Positions 29,553 to 38,109 of a DNA stretch of 64,000 nucleotides are shown here, piece after piece. The translations under genes and the position numbers were made by a program. Position 1 is the stretch's first letter. Every line of letters begins with the position of its first letter. The notes under the pieces are model-generated. The model made no database searches. It worked only from the letters and a program-made list of their open reading frames with translations, and was not told where the DNA came from. The stretch covers positions 62,001-126,000 of the forward strand of contig JAHBXO010000008.1 of the NCBI GenBank assembly GCA_019636445.1, read 5' to 3'. The DNA comes from Gemmataceae bacterium. Lineage in GTDB: Bacteria > Planctomycetota > Planctomycetia > Gemmatales > Gemmataceae.

Positions 29553-32288
29553 ATGGCCTACAACCCGTTCGATTTCTTCCGCCGAAACCAGAAGACCGCC
29601 TTCGCGGCACTCACCGTCTTCGTCATGTTCACCTTCGTCCTCTCCTTCGGCCAAGGGGACTTTTTCCAGTGGCTGCCCGGCTGGCTCGGCAGCTTCAAAC
29701 AGCGCGGCAAGGACGTCATGGCCACCATCGACGGCCGCAAACTCTACGACGCCGAACTCTTCAAACACGACGACGACCGCGCCCTCGCCGACGAGTTCAT
29801 GAAGTCGCTGCTCGTCAAAGTCGCCGAGCAGAAGGAAGACGAACTCCGCGAATCCGTCAAGTCCGCCAGCAAGGAAGCCAAGCCCGCGCTCGAGGAATTC
29901 CTGCGCCAGCGGCCCAACTACATCGACATGAACCTGCTCCGCATGTTCCAGCAGCAGAACATTCCGATCTCGCAGTCGGACATCCTGAACATGCAGCAGA
30001 ACAACAAGCAGCGCGTCCGCACCGGCCTCCTGCAACTGCAATCCCTGCCCGGCGGCACCACCGCCGACAAGGACCTCGCCGACACCGCCCGCGAACTCAT
30101 GCGGCTCGACGACCGCGCCGAAGGCCTCGGCCGCGACGGCAACTACTTCGGCTACCCCGGCCGCGCCCGCTCCAACGAAGACCGACTCGAATACGTCCTC
30201 TGGCTCCGCAAGGCCGAAAAACTCGGCGTCGTCATCCGCCCCGAAGACGCCCCCGGACTCGCCAAGGACGACCTCGGCAACGGCGTCACGCCCGAAGTCT
30301 GGAGCGCCGTCGAGAAGTCCTTCGCTTCCAAGATCAACTTCAGCCGCTCCCGCCTCCTCGCCGCCCTCGCCGACGAGTTCCGCGTCCGCGCCGCCGTCGA
30401 GGTCGTCATGGGCAAGGACTACGTCTCCGGCCGCGTGCCCTACCCGACCACGCCCTTCGACACCTACCAGTTCTTCAAGGACCAGTGCGACGCCGCAACC
30501 TACACGATCATGTCCGTGCCGGCGGAGAACTTCCTGGACAAGGTGAAGGAAACGCCGACGGACGGCGAACTCCGCGCCCTGTTCGACAAGTACAAGGGCG
30601 TGGAACCGGCGCCGGACCGCGAACTGCCCGGCTTCCGCGAACCCCGCAAGCTCAAGCTCGCGTGGCTCGAAGTCCGCGGCGAAGAGCCTTACTACAAGAA
30701 GGCCAGCGACGAAGTCTGGAAACTCGGCGAAGCCGGCGTACGGCTCGCGGGCCTCGGATTCGACGCCTTCGCCCCCGTCACGAGCGCCTTGACGAGCACG
30801 CTGCCCGACCCGGCACTCCAGGCGGCCTACGCCGACTACCGTGCCCGCTTCGCCGTCAGCATCGATACGAAATGGTACCCGTTCCGCGCCACCACCGACG
30901 AAATCCTCGATAGCAGCGTCGTCCGACCGCAGAACGTCGCCGCCGCGCTCGCCACGCTCGTCGGCTCCGGCCTCACCAAAGGCTCGCCCCTCACCGCCGG
31001 ACTCGTCGTCAAGGAACGCTCCTCCCAGAACGAACGCAACGACCGCGCCCGCGTCCTCGGGCTGATGCTCGCCCCCAGTACGGCGGCCGGTTCGAACCTC
31101 CTCGGCAACGTCCTCGCCGCCGGAGCCGCCATGCCGGCGCCGCCGCCCCTCGCCGTCGTCCGCAACGACCTGATCGATGGCGTCAAGAACGCCCTCGCCC
31201 GCAGCCGCGCCGAGAAGGACCTCCGCGAGTTCGCCACCGAACTCGCCCGCCTCGGCCAGAAAAAGGACAAATCCGACGCCCGCGCCCTCGTCGACAAGTT
31301 CGTCTCCGAGCGCGGCCTGAAGATCGGCGGATCCACCGAGTTCCGCGACCAGTACACCATGGACGAAGACCCCGGACTCGCCGTCCTCGCCGACAAGAAG
31401 GAACGCGGCCACGGCATGAGCGACGTGAACGTCCGCTTCGGCCCGCGCTTCTTCGTCAACCCCCGCGACCCCCGCGCTTCCGCGACCAACCTCAGCTTCT
31501 ACGAGCCGGTCACCTACCCCGACCACGGCCCCGGTTCCTTCGTCACGCTGCGCCCGAACGAGCCGACCTACCTCGCCTGGCGGACCGAAACCGAAGAGCC
31601 GAAGTCCCCGCGCGAGTTGAAGGACGTGCGGGCGAAGGTCGAAGCCGCCTGGAAGCGCGCCAAGGCGCGCGAGCTGGCGAAGGCCGCCGCCGAAGACCTC
31701 CGCAAGCGGATCGACGAGAAGATCAAGGAAGAGAAGGCCGAGGACGCCCGCGGCAAGATCACGCAGGTCGTCAGCGATACGCACACGAAGTTCCAGATCG
31801 AAACCTACGGCAATGGTGCCGACGCGGTCGACAAGATGCTCCGCGCGAAGTACTTCTTCGTGGATAAGGTCACGCCGATCCGCGCCGAACGCAACATCTT
31901 CGACGTGCGCGGGCAGGACGAGCAACCCGTGCCGTTCCAGCTGACGCACCTCGAGAAGAAGGACATGCCGTACCCGTCCGTCGAGCTGGCGAACGCCCTT
32001 CTGGAGAACAAGGGGAAGACGCTCGGCACGACGGTCGCCGGCACCGACCGCGCCAAGGACGTGCACTACGTCGCCGTGCTGGTGGATCGCGACCGGCACG
32101 GGCAGGAGGACTTCCGCGCCAAGGGGATCGCCGAAGGCCGCACGCCGCTGGCCGGCGCCGTCCGCGATCGCGAGATGCGGACTTCGCTCGGCAAGCTCCG
32201 CGAGAACACCGTCGCGCTCCTCAAGGCGGAGTTCAAGGTGGCCAACGAATCCGAGAAGCTGAAAGAGAAGACGTCGTCCGCCGAGTGA
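29553..32288 (+). CDS. Membrane-anchored SurA/PpiD-like N-terminal domain protein
   Basis: A 911-residue protein. A short cytoplasmic start (MAYNPFDFFRRNQK) is followed by one membrane helix (about 15-33), then a long, charged, mostly helical outer part. The opening after the helix (VMATIDGRKLYDAELF) matches the SurA-type N-terminal chaperone domain, as in PpiD; I see no parvulin (PPIC) active-site segment. A role in folding exported proteins is plausible from architecture only. The intergenic region with divergent topA is 164 bp. A repeat and a strong terminator follow. Confidence 0.65.
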   Translation: MAYNPFDFFRRNQKTAFAALTVFVMFTFVLSFGQGDFFQWLPGWLGSFKQRGKDVMATIDGRKLYDAELFKHDDDRALADEFMKSLLVKVAEQKEDELRESVKSASKEAKPALEEFLRQRPNYIDMNLLRMFQQQNIPISQSDILNMQQNNKQRVRTGLLQLQSLPGGTTADKDLADTARELMRLDDRAEGLGRDGNYFGYPGRARSNEDRLEYVLWLRKAEKLGVVIRPEDAPGLAKDDLGNGVTPEVWSAVEKSFASKINFSRSRLLAALADEFRVRAAVEVVMGKDYVSGRVPYPTTPFDTYQFFKDQCDAATYTIMSVPAENFLDKVKETPTDGELRALFDKYKGVEPAPDRELPGFREPRKLKLAWLEVRGEEPYYKKASDEVWKLGEAGVRLAGLGFDAFAPVTSALTSTLPDPALQAAYADYRARFAVSIDTKWYPFRATTDEILDSSVVRPQNVAAALATLVGSGLTKGSPLTAGLVVKERSSQNERNDRARVLGLMLAPSTAAGSNLLGNVLAAGAAMPAPPPLAVVRNDLIDGVKNALARSRAEKDLREFATELARLGQKKDKSDARALVDKFVSERGLKIGGSTEFRDQYTMDEDPGLAVLADKKERGHGMSDVNVRFGPRFFVNPRDPRASATNLSFYEPVTYPDHGPGSFVTLRPNEPTYLAWRTETEEPKSPRELKDVRAKVEAAWKRAKARELAKAAAEDLRKRIDEKIKEEKAEDARGKITQVVSDTHTKFQIETYGNGADAVDKMLRAKYFFVDKVTPIRAERNIFDVRGQDEQPVPFQLTHLEKKDMPYPSVELANALLENKGKTLGTTVAGTDRAKDVHYVAVLVDRDRHGQEDFRAKGIAEGRTPLAGAVRDREMRTSLGKLRENTVALLKAEFKVANESEKLKEKTSSAE

Positions 32289-32335
32289 TGCCGACGATGA
32301 TCGAGCTGTTCCCGAGTCGGTGTAGTGAATTCTGG

Positions 32336-32361
32336 TTAGCCCGACGCGCCAGCGAGGGCGA
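32336..32361 (+). repeat. Second copy of 26-bp repeat arm
   Basis: Identical over 26 bp to 26264-26289. Here only one arm is present, so it cannot form the hairpin of the first locus. Confidence 0.85.
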
Positions 32362-32412
32362 ATCAGCTCCTGGTTAGTCAGCCCACCTTGGGAACCGTTC
32401 TCGAACCCCGAA

Positions 32413-32438
32413 ACCGCCGGCTTTGGCCGGCGGTTTTG
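32413..32438 (+). terminator. Intrinsic terminator
   Basis: GAAACCGCCGGC...GCCGGCGGTTTT pairs perfectly with a short TTTG-type loop, followed by TTTTGTCATTT. It lies about 125 bp after the SurA/PpiD-like gene. Confidence 0.85.
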
Positions 32439-32668
32439 TCATTTCTACCGATGGGCGGCGCGACCGGGAAAGCTGGCGAATCTCCGTGTGGCCGCTTTGT
32501 TCCTTTCCGTCCATTCGACCCCGGAAAAGACTCGACAACGCCTCCGGGGCACGTTATGTCCCGCCTCTCGCACGGGCGACAAGTGTCCGTTCACTCGAAG
32601 CGGCCGAGACGGAGGGGATTTCGCCCCGGTCGGGTCGGGTGGCGCGGGCCTTGTCGGGGGCGCGTCGG

Positions 32669-32698
32669 ATGCGGGATTGTGGGGGCACAATCCCGCAT
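32669..32698. repeat. 13-bp perfect inverted repeat with GGGG loop
   Basis: Arms 32669-32681 and 32686-32698 (arm ATGCGGGATTGTG) are exact reverse complements. There is no T-tract after either side, so it is not a standard terminator. It lies 356 bp before the sigma gene; role unknown. Confidence 0.8.
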
Positions 32699-33053
32699 TC
32701 CCGGCCGCCCCAATCGACAGGGTCGACCCGTTCGGATGGGGACTTTGCAGAGTTTACATCAAGGATGTGAAGTTCCGATCCGATAAACGCGATGAAGGCA
32801 CCGGTCCGTCCCGACCGGCGCCATGGGGGGACGCTGGCACGCATGCGCGGAACCGCGCTTTCGGACGACGACCGCTTGCCCGGTGCCGAACGATTGGGGA
32901 GTCGCAAGGCTCCCGGGCGGCGGACGTTCGAATCTCCGAAAGCCGGGGCTACCGGTTCGATCGACGCGGGCGAGGGGTATTGATCACCACCGCCCGCTTC
33001 GGAACCGACGGCGTTCCGGTCCCGCAGCTTGCCGGACATCAGGGAGGATTTCG

Positions 33054-33833
33054 ATGGTGGGCACCCGCAACGAGACCGACATCCAGCAGGTCTGGCAGGA
33101 CTATCGGGCGAACCCGACCCTGGACTTGCGGAATCGGTTGGTTGAGAACTACATGCCGTTGGTCAAATACAACGGTGAGCGCATCTGGGCGAGATTGCCC
33201 GATGGCGTCGAACTCGACGACCTCATCAGCGCCGGCATCTTCGGACTCCTCGACGCCATCGAAGCGTTCGACCTCAACCGCGGGGTCAAGTTCGAAACCT
33301 ACTGCGTGCCCCGCATCCGCGGCGCCATGCTCGACGAACTCCGCACCATGGACTGGGTGCCCCGGCTCGTCCGCTCCAAACAGAGCAAGTACGACGCCGC
33401 CAGCAAGGAACTCGAGACCGCCCTCGGCCGCAAGCCCACCGCCGAGGAACTCGCCAAGCGGCTCCAGATCCCGATCGAGGAAGTCGAGAAGTACGTCGCC
33501 GAGGCCACGGCCGTCAGCCTGGTGAGCCTGAACAAGAAGTGGTACGAGACCGACAGCTACAAGGACGTCCGCGAGATCGACATCCTCGAGGACAAGAAGG
33601 CCGAGGACCCGACCCACCGCCTGCAGAACCGCGACCTGATGCGGCTGGTGACGCGCGGCCTGAACCGCAACGAGCGCCTCATCGTGATCCTCTACTACTA
33701 CGAGGAGATGACGATGAAGGAGATCGGCGCGACGCTGAACCTGAGCGAGAGCCGCGTGAGCCAGATGCACAGCAGCATCGTGACACGCCTCCAGACCCAG
33801 CTCTGCAAGCGCCGCCCGGAATTCAGCAACTGA
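33054..33833 (+). CDS. FliA/WhiG-type alternative sigma factor
   Basis: A 259-residue sigma-70 family protein. The ATG at 33054 follows AGGGAGGATTTCG, a clear ribosome-binding site. Region 2 reads LVENYMPLVKY, DLISAGIFGLLDAIEAFD and RIRGAMLDELRTMDWVPR; region 3 has GRKPTAEELAKRL; region 4 has MTMKEIGATLNLSESRVSQMHSSIVTRL. That arrangement and the MDWVPR stretch place it with FliA/WhiG/SigB-like group 3 sigmas. No flagellar or anti-sigma gene is adjacent, so its regulon cannot be read from context. A strong terminator follows. Confidence 0.92.
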   Translation: MVGTRNETDIQQVWQDYRANPTLDLRNRLVENYMPLVKYNGERIWARLPDGVELDDLISAGIFGLLDAIEAFDLNRGVKFETYCVPRIRGAMLDELRTMDWVPRLVRSKQSKYDAASKELETALGRKPTAEELAKRLQIPIEEVEKYVAEATAVSLVSLNKKWYETDSYKDVREIDILEDKKAEDPTHRLQNRDLMRLVTRGLNRNERLIVILYYYEEMTMKEIGATLNLSESRVSQMHSSIVTRLQTQLCKRRPEFSN

Positions 33834-33871
33834 GTCCGTTGGCCACTATCGAAATCATTGGCCACCATCGA

Positions 33872-33902
33872 AGCCGGGGGACGAACGTCCCCCGGCTTTT
33901 TG
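33872..33902 (+). terminator. Intrinsic terminator of the sigma factor gene
   Basis: AGCCGGGGGACG pairs with CGTCCCCCGGCT across a short AA-type loop and is followed by TTTTTGATT, 39 bp after the stop codon. Confidence 0.9.
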
Positions 33903-33989
33903 ATTCGTCAAACCGTGGACGCAGCTCAATTCATTGAGCTGTGTCCATTTTCATTTCCCAGTGTCGCAACAAATGCAAAAACTTCTTCC

Positions 33990-34012
33990 TTGACAAATTC
34001 GCAAAATGCGAA
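33990..34012 (+). promoter_or_regulatory. Candidate higBA promoter element with operator-like palindrome
   Basis: TTGACA at 33990-33995 matches a -35 box. TTCGCAAAATGCGAA (33998-34012) just after it is a perfect 6+3+6 palindrome in the spacer position. A good -10 at standard spacing is not visible; GATAAT at 34040-34045 is an alternative. The 200-bp stretch is clearly more AT-rich than the surroundings. Confidence 0.5.
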
Positions 34013-34116
34013 GAAACTACAGTGTTCCATATCGGAAGGGATAATCCTGTATTGCATCGCGCAGTGTCAGGCTGGGTTAGGCAGGAGGCCAACTGTGATT
34101 CAAGGTAGTGTAACCC

Positions 34117-34407
34117 ATGCACGTTATCTCCAAGAAGAAGCTCCGTGAGTTCTGGGAGGTGCATCCGAAGGCTCGTTCTCCGCTCGAAGCGTGGTACCAG
34201 ATCACGCGCCACGCCGAATGGACAAGCTTCGCCGAAGTTCGCAAGACGTTTCCGGCCGCCGATCAGGTTGGGAAGTTTAGCGTCTTCGACATCGGCGGGA
34301 ACAAGTATCGCCTGATCGCGGCGATCCATTTCAACCGGAGCAAACTCTACGTCCGGCACGTGCTGACGCATGCCGAGTACGACAACGACGACTGGAAGGA
34401 CGAATGA
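34117..34407 (+). CDS. higB: HigB-type toxin (RelE-superfamily mRNA interferase)
   Basis: A 96-residue protein typical of HigB toxins: starts MHVISKKKLREFWEVHP, then LEAWYQITRHAEW, FDIGGNKYRLIAAIHFN and LYVRHVLTHAEYDNDDW. HigB cuts mRNA on the ribosome and is neutralised by HigA. Toxin precedes antitoxin, as usual for this family, and the stop overlaps the antitoxin start (ATGA). The locus sits in a locally AT-rich stretch, suggesting acquisition by transfer. Confidence 0.9.
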   Translation: MHVISKKKLREFWEVHPKARSPLEAWYQITRHAEWTSFAEVRKTFPAADQVGKFSVFDIGGNKYRLIAAIHFNRSKLYVRHVLTHAEYDNDDWKDE

Positions 34408-34841
34408 CCACGGGCAGTGCCGCCATCCGCAAACTTTACGGCAAGACCGAAGACCGCTATCTCGATCTGGTCCGCCGGTTCCCGCTGCGCCCGCTGCGCT
34501 CGGAGGCCGATCTCGACGCGGCCGTGGCGATGGTCGACGAACTCCTGGATCGGGACACGCTGTCCCGGCCGGAACAGGACTACCTCGACGTGCTGGCCGA
34601 TCTCGTCGAAGCTTACGAGGCCGAGGCCGTACCGATGCGGCCCGCGAGCGATGCGGAGTTGCTGCGGTTCCTGCTTCAAAACAAGGGCGTGACGCAGTCC
34701 GAGGCAGCCGCGAAATCGGGCCTCGCCGAATCGGTCGTGTCCGAAATCCTGTCCGGCAAGCGGAAGCTCAACCGAACGCAAATCGGCAAATTGTCCCGCT
34801 ATTTCCACGTTGAACCAGGCGCGTTCCTCTCCGACGCATAA
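34404..34841 (+). CDS. higA: HigA-type antitoxin with HTH domain
   Basis: A 145-residue partner of the toxin above, overlapping it by 4 bp. The N-terminal two thirds (PLRSEADLDAAVAMVDELL) is the helical toxin-associated part. The C-terminal Xre-type helix-turn-helix reads LLQNKGVTQSEAAAKSGLAESVVSEILSG. By family it binds and blocks HigB and represses its own promoter, most likely through the palindrome at 33998-34012. Confidence 0.9.
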   Translation: MTTGSAAIRKLYGKTEDRYLDLVRRFPLRPLRSEADLDAAVAMVDELLDRDTLSRPEQDYLDVLADLVEAYEAEAVPMRPASDAELLRFLLQNKGVTQSEAAAKSGLAESVVSEILSGKRKLNRTQIGKLSRYFHVEPGAFLSDA

Positions 34842-34904
34842 ACGGTACGACGGCGAAAAGGACGCCGACAATATTCGTGGAATTTGCCGCGTCCCCTTCT
34901 TCTC

Positions 34905-35390
34905 TCATCGCTCCCTTCGCTCCCAAAGCAGCGCTTCGCGGACTCGCGTGAGGGCTTCCCCGAGCAGGTTCAACCCCTGCCACTGTGCCCGATCGTTCGC
35001 GCGGGGATCATCGGCCGCCAGGCCGATGCCCCAGACGCGGTCGTGCGGAGAGGCTTCCACGAGCGTCGTGCCGCGCGTGGCGAACAGGAGCTCCCGCTGG
35101 TCCGCGTTCTGATCGAATCGGGCGTAGTTGCCGGCGAAGACGATCCCCTCCCGGAAGAGCATCCAGACCGATTCGTCGAATCCCCGCACCGTGCGGCCGA
35201 TCGCCTGCTGCTCCCGGGGCGATTCGGCTGCGAGAATCCGCTCGGCCGCGTCGCGGTCGCCGAAGAGCATCGCCTTCGCGTACATCATGTATTGCTCGGC
35301 GCAGTTGAACGCGATGCCCCCGACGACGAACCGCGCCGGGTGCCACTGGCTGAGGCGATGCTTCCAGAAGAACGTGAACGCTTCCGCCAT
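34905..35390 (-). CDS. NADAR-domain protein (YbiA/DUF1768 family)
   Basis: A 161-residue protein starting FTFFWKHRLSQWHPARF with FNCAEQYMMYAKAMLFGD, then GRTVRGFDESVW, ANYARFDQN-like and the C-terminal DRVWGIGLAADDP. These are the hallmarks of NADAR N-glycosidases, which in characterised members hydrolyse early riboflavin-pathway intermediates or ADP-ribose-related compounds. The ATG at 35390 has GGGAG upstream. It converges on higA with 63 bp between; no riboflavin gene is near. Confidence 0.85.
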   Translation of the reverse strand: MAEAFTFFWKHRLSQWHPARFVVGGIAFNCAEQYMMYAKAMLFGDRDAAERILAAESPREQQAIGRTVRGFDESVWMLFREGIVFAGNYARFDQNADQRELLFATRGTTLVEASPHDRVWGIGLAADDPRANDRAQWQGLNLLGEALTRVREALLWERRER

Positions 35391-35553
35391 CGCCGCGTCT
35401 CCCTTCCGGCCTGCCTTTCCATGGTACGGGCGCGAGGCGGAACGCGGTCGGAATCGCCGTAAGTCCTTACGGGGCTATGGCGCTTCCGGAAATCGGGAGT
35501 CATTCCGCGGAAGGGTGGCGCAGTGGCGGCGGAGAGACGATTCGCGCCGGCCA

Positions 35554-36543
35554 CTACTTCCGCGCCGCGTTGCGCCGTCGGAGCAGTTCGTCGATGATCG
35601 TGCCGAGGAGCAGCGTGAGGCCGATGACGGCGGGGATGCCGTCGCTCTTCATGCCGTTCAGGTTCACGAAATTGTCCACGACGGGCATGACCATCGCGCC
35701 GAGCACCATGCCGATGGCGGTGCCCTCGCCGCCGCGGAGGCTGCACCCGCCGAGCACGGCACCGAGGATGGCGAAGAGCTCCCAGCTCGAGCCGCCGGCG
35801 TCGGCCTGGATCGACGGCATGTTCAGGAAGAGCAGCATGCCGGCAAGGGATGCGAGCGTGGAGCAGATGACGTAGACGATCACGCGCTGGCGGTCGACGT
35901 TCACGCCGGCGTACTTGGCGGCGAGTTCGTTGTGGCCGATGGCGTACCAGTAGCGGCCGTAGGCGGTGCGGTGCAGGAAGAAGCCGAGGACGAGGGCGAG
36001 CAGGATGAGCAGGACGAATTCGCCGGGGAAGACGAGTTCGCCGAGGAAGTCCTTGCCGACGAGTCCGGAGCGGAGATTGCGGATGGGCGTATCGAATTCG
36101 GGGTGGGCGGTGGGGTCGCGGGGGTCGGTGACCCAGGTACGGCTTACGGTGCCGCCGATGAGGCGGGCGAGGCCGCGGTAGACGAACATGCCGCAGAGGG
36201 TGACGAGGAACGCCTGGAGTTTCAGGCGTGTGATGAGCAGGCCATTGACGAGGCCGACGGTGGCTCCGAAGGCGAGGACGAGGGGCAGGGCGGCGTAGGG
36301 GTGGACGCCGGACTTCATGGTGACGCCGAAGAGCACGGCGGAGCAGCCGACGACGGAGCCGATGGAGAGGTCGATCCCGCCGACGATGATGACGAGGGCG
36401 GCGCCGAGCGTGATGATGCCGTACTGCCCTTGCAGGTTGGCGACGTCCATGAGGTTCCCGACGTCGCGGGCGGAGGGAGTGGTGAGGAGGAGGGCCGCGT
36501 AGAGCGCGGAGACGAGGCCCACGATGCCAAGGATGCGCGTCAC
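35554..36543 (-). CDS. Sugar ABC transporter permease (RbsC-like)
   Basis: A 329-residue integral membrane protein of the ribose/xylose-type permease family, with about eight to ten membrane helices. GGIDLSIGSVVG and AKYAGVNVDRQRVIVYVIC are family signatures. The start is a GTG at 36541-36543 that overlaps the stop of the ATPase gene (GTGA); the longer frame lies inside that gene and is rejected. It forms the membrane channel for the proteins at 36540 and 38110. The substrate, probably a pentose or hexose, cannot be told. Confidence 0.9.
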   Translation of the reverse strand: MTRILGIVGLVSALYAALLLTTPSARDVGNLMDVANLQGQYGIITLGAALVIIVGGIDLSIGSVVGCSAVLFGVTMKSGVHPYAALPLVLAFGATVGLVNGLLITRLKLQAFLVTLCGMFVYRGLARLIGGTVSRTWVTDPRDPTAHPEFDTPIRNLRSGLVGKDFLGELVFPGEFVLLILLALVLGFFLHRTAYGRYWYAIGHNELAAKYAGVNVDRQRVIVYVICSTLASLAGMLLFLNMPSIQADAGGSSWELFAILGAVLGGCSLRGGEGTAIGMVLGAMVMPVVDNFVNLNGMKSDGIPAVIGLTLLLGTIIDELLRRRNAARK

Positions 36544-38048
36544 GTCGAGCCTCCGGTCGCCAGCCGCATGACGGCTTCTTCGGTGAGTTGGGGTTTCGCC
36601 AGTTCGCCGGCGATGCGGCCCTCGTGCATGACGAGCACGCGGTCGGACATGCCGAGGAGTTCTTCCATGTCGGATGTAATCATCCAAACGGCGACGCCGT
36701 TGCCGGCGAGCTCGTCGATAAGGGCATAGATCTCGGCCTTGGCGCCGACGTCGACGCCGCGGGTCGGTTCGTCGAGGATGAGGAGTTTCGGCCCGCGCGC
36801 CAGCCACTTGCCGTAGACGACCTTCTGCTGATTGCCGCCGGAGAGCAGGCCGACGGTTTGCCGGGCGCTGGGCGTTTTGACGCGGAGTTTATCGATCCAG
36901 GCGGCGTGGAGTTCGGCCTCGGCGGCGCGGCGGGTGCCGAACAGGCCACCGAGGCGGTCGAGGTTCGGCAGGCTGAGGTTGAAGCCGACCGATTCGGGGA
37001 CGACGAGGCCGTGGAGGCGGCGGTCTTCGGGGACGAGGAAGACGCCGGCGTCGATGGCGTCCTGCGGTCGGCGGATGCGGAGATCCTGCCCGTTGAGAGT
37101 GAGCGTGCCGCTGGCGAGGGGGCGGACGCCGAAGACGGCCTCGGCGAGTTCGGTGCGGCCGGCGCCGACGAGGCCCGCCATACCGAGAATCTCGCCGGCA
37201 CGGACGTCGAAGCTGGCGGATGTGGCAGGGCCGTTGCGGTAGCGGAGGTCGCGCACTTGAAAGATCGGTTCGCCGCCGCCCTTGCGGTGATCCTTGGGGT
37301 AGAACTGTTTGAGGTCGCGGCCGACCATGAGGCGGACCATGTTCTCGTGGTCGATCTCGTGCTTGGCGAGTTCGCCGGCGTTGCGGCCGTCGCGGAGGAC
37401 GACGACGCGGTCGGCGACACGTTTCACCTCGGCGAGGCGGTGCGAGATGTAGAGGACGGAAACGCCGTCGGCCTTGAGGCCGTCGATCACGCCATAGAGC
37501 GTTTCGGTTTCGCGCTGCGTGAGGCTGGAGGTCGGTTCGTCCATGATGAGGATGCGAACCTTCAGGCCGAGGGCGCGGGCGATCTCGACGAGTTGCTTCT
37601 CGCCGGGAGGAAGTGCGCCGACGCGTGCCGTGGCGCGGCTGGCGGGTAGGCCGACGCGTGTGAGCAGTTCGGCGGCGCGGGCCTTCGCCGTCGATTTGTC
37701 GAGAATGCGGAGCGGTCCGCCGTAGGTGCGCTCGCGGCCGAGAAAGAGGTTGTCCGCGACCGAGAGATTTTCGGCGAGGTTGAGTTCCTGGTGAATGAGG
37801 CTCACGCCGGCGGCGATGGCGTCGCCGGGGGTGGTGAATTCGATCGGTTCGCCGTCGAGCGTCATCGTGCCTTCGTCGCGCCGGTAGACACCGGCGACGA
37901 TTTTCATGAGCGTCGACTTCCCCGCGCCGTTCTCACCGACGACGGCGAGGACTTCGCCCGGCGCGAGTGTCAGCGAGACCCCGTCGAGCGCGAGAACGCC
38001 GGGAAACTGCTTGCGGGCATTCTCAATGGCGAGGCGGGGTGGGGGCAT
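36540..38048 (-). CDS. Sugar ABC transporter ATP-binding protein (RbsA/XylG-like, two domains)
   Basis: A 502-residue protein with two fused nucleotide-binding domains. The first has Walker A GENGAGKST, signature LPPGEKQLVEIARAL and Walker B ILIMDEPTS. The second has the degenerate A site LVGAGRTELAE typical of this subfamily, then LSGGNQQKVVYGKWL and LLILDEPTRGVDVGAK. It powers sugar uptake on the cytoplasmic side. It lies between the binding protein (61 bp upstream) and the permease (overlapping), forming one operon. Confidence 0.93.
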   Translation of the reverse strand: MPPPRLAIENARKQFPGVLALDGVSLTLAPGEVLAVVGENGAGKSTLMKIVAGVYRRDEGTMTLDGEPIEFTTPGDAIAAGVSLIHQELNLAENLSVADNLFLGRERTYGGPLRILDKSTAKARAAELLTRVGLPASRATARVGALPPGEKQLVEIARALGLKVRILIMDEPTSSLTQRETETLYGVIDGLKADGVSVLYISHRLAEVKRVADRVVVLRDGRNAGELAKHEIDHENMVRLMVGRDLKQFYPKDHRKGGGEPIFQVRDLRYRNGPATSASFDVRAGEILGMAGLVGAGRTELAEAVFGVRPLASGTLTLNGQDLRIRRPQDAIDAGVFLVPEDRRLHGLVVPESVGFNLSLPNLDRLGGLFGTRRAAEAELHAAWIDKLRVKTPSARQTVGLLSGGNQQKVVYGKWLARGPKLLILDEPTRGVDVGAKAEIYALIDELAGNGVAVWMITSDMEELLGMSDRVLVMHEGRIAGELAKPQLTEEAVMRLATGGST

Positions 38049-38109
38049 GGAGAGAGGTGGAACCGAAGCCCGGCGGCAATAGCGCAGGGCGTTCGATGGG
38101 AATGGGAAC

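Larger units (their letters stand above)
32289..33053. other. Intergenic region upstream of the sigma factor gene
   Basis: 765 bp without a convincing gene. It holds the repeat arm 32336-32361, the terminator 32413-32438, the 13-bp hairpin 32669-32698 and the ribosome-binding site AGGGAGG before 33054. A promoter for the sigma gene should lie in the right half, but none stands out. Confidence 0.5.

Noticed and set aside
32300-32440. Possible tRNA-like stretch near 32380-32410
   Set aside because: No acceptor or anticodon stem could be formed, and the region is explained by a repeat arm and a terminator.
33054-33833. FliA-like sigma factor taken as evidence for a flagellar locus
   Set aside because: No flagellar or chemotaxis gene is nearby; the family also serves other regulons.
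34117-35390. HigBA plus NADAR protein as a combined defence island
   Set aside because: NADAR is on the opposite strand, its composition matches the genome, and no further defence gene is near; the pairing is probably chance.
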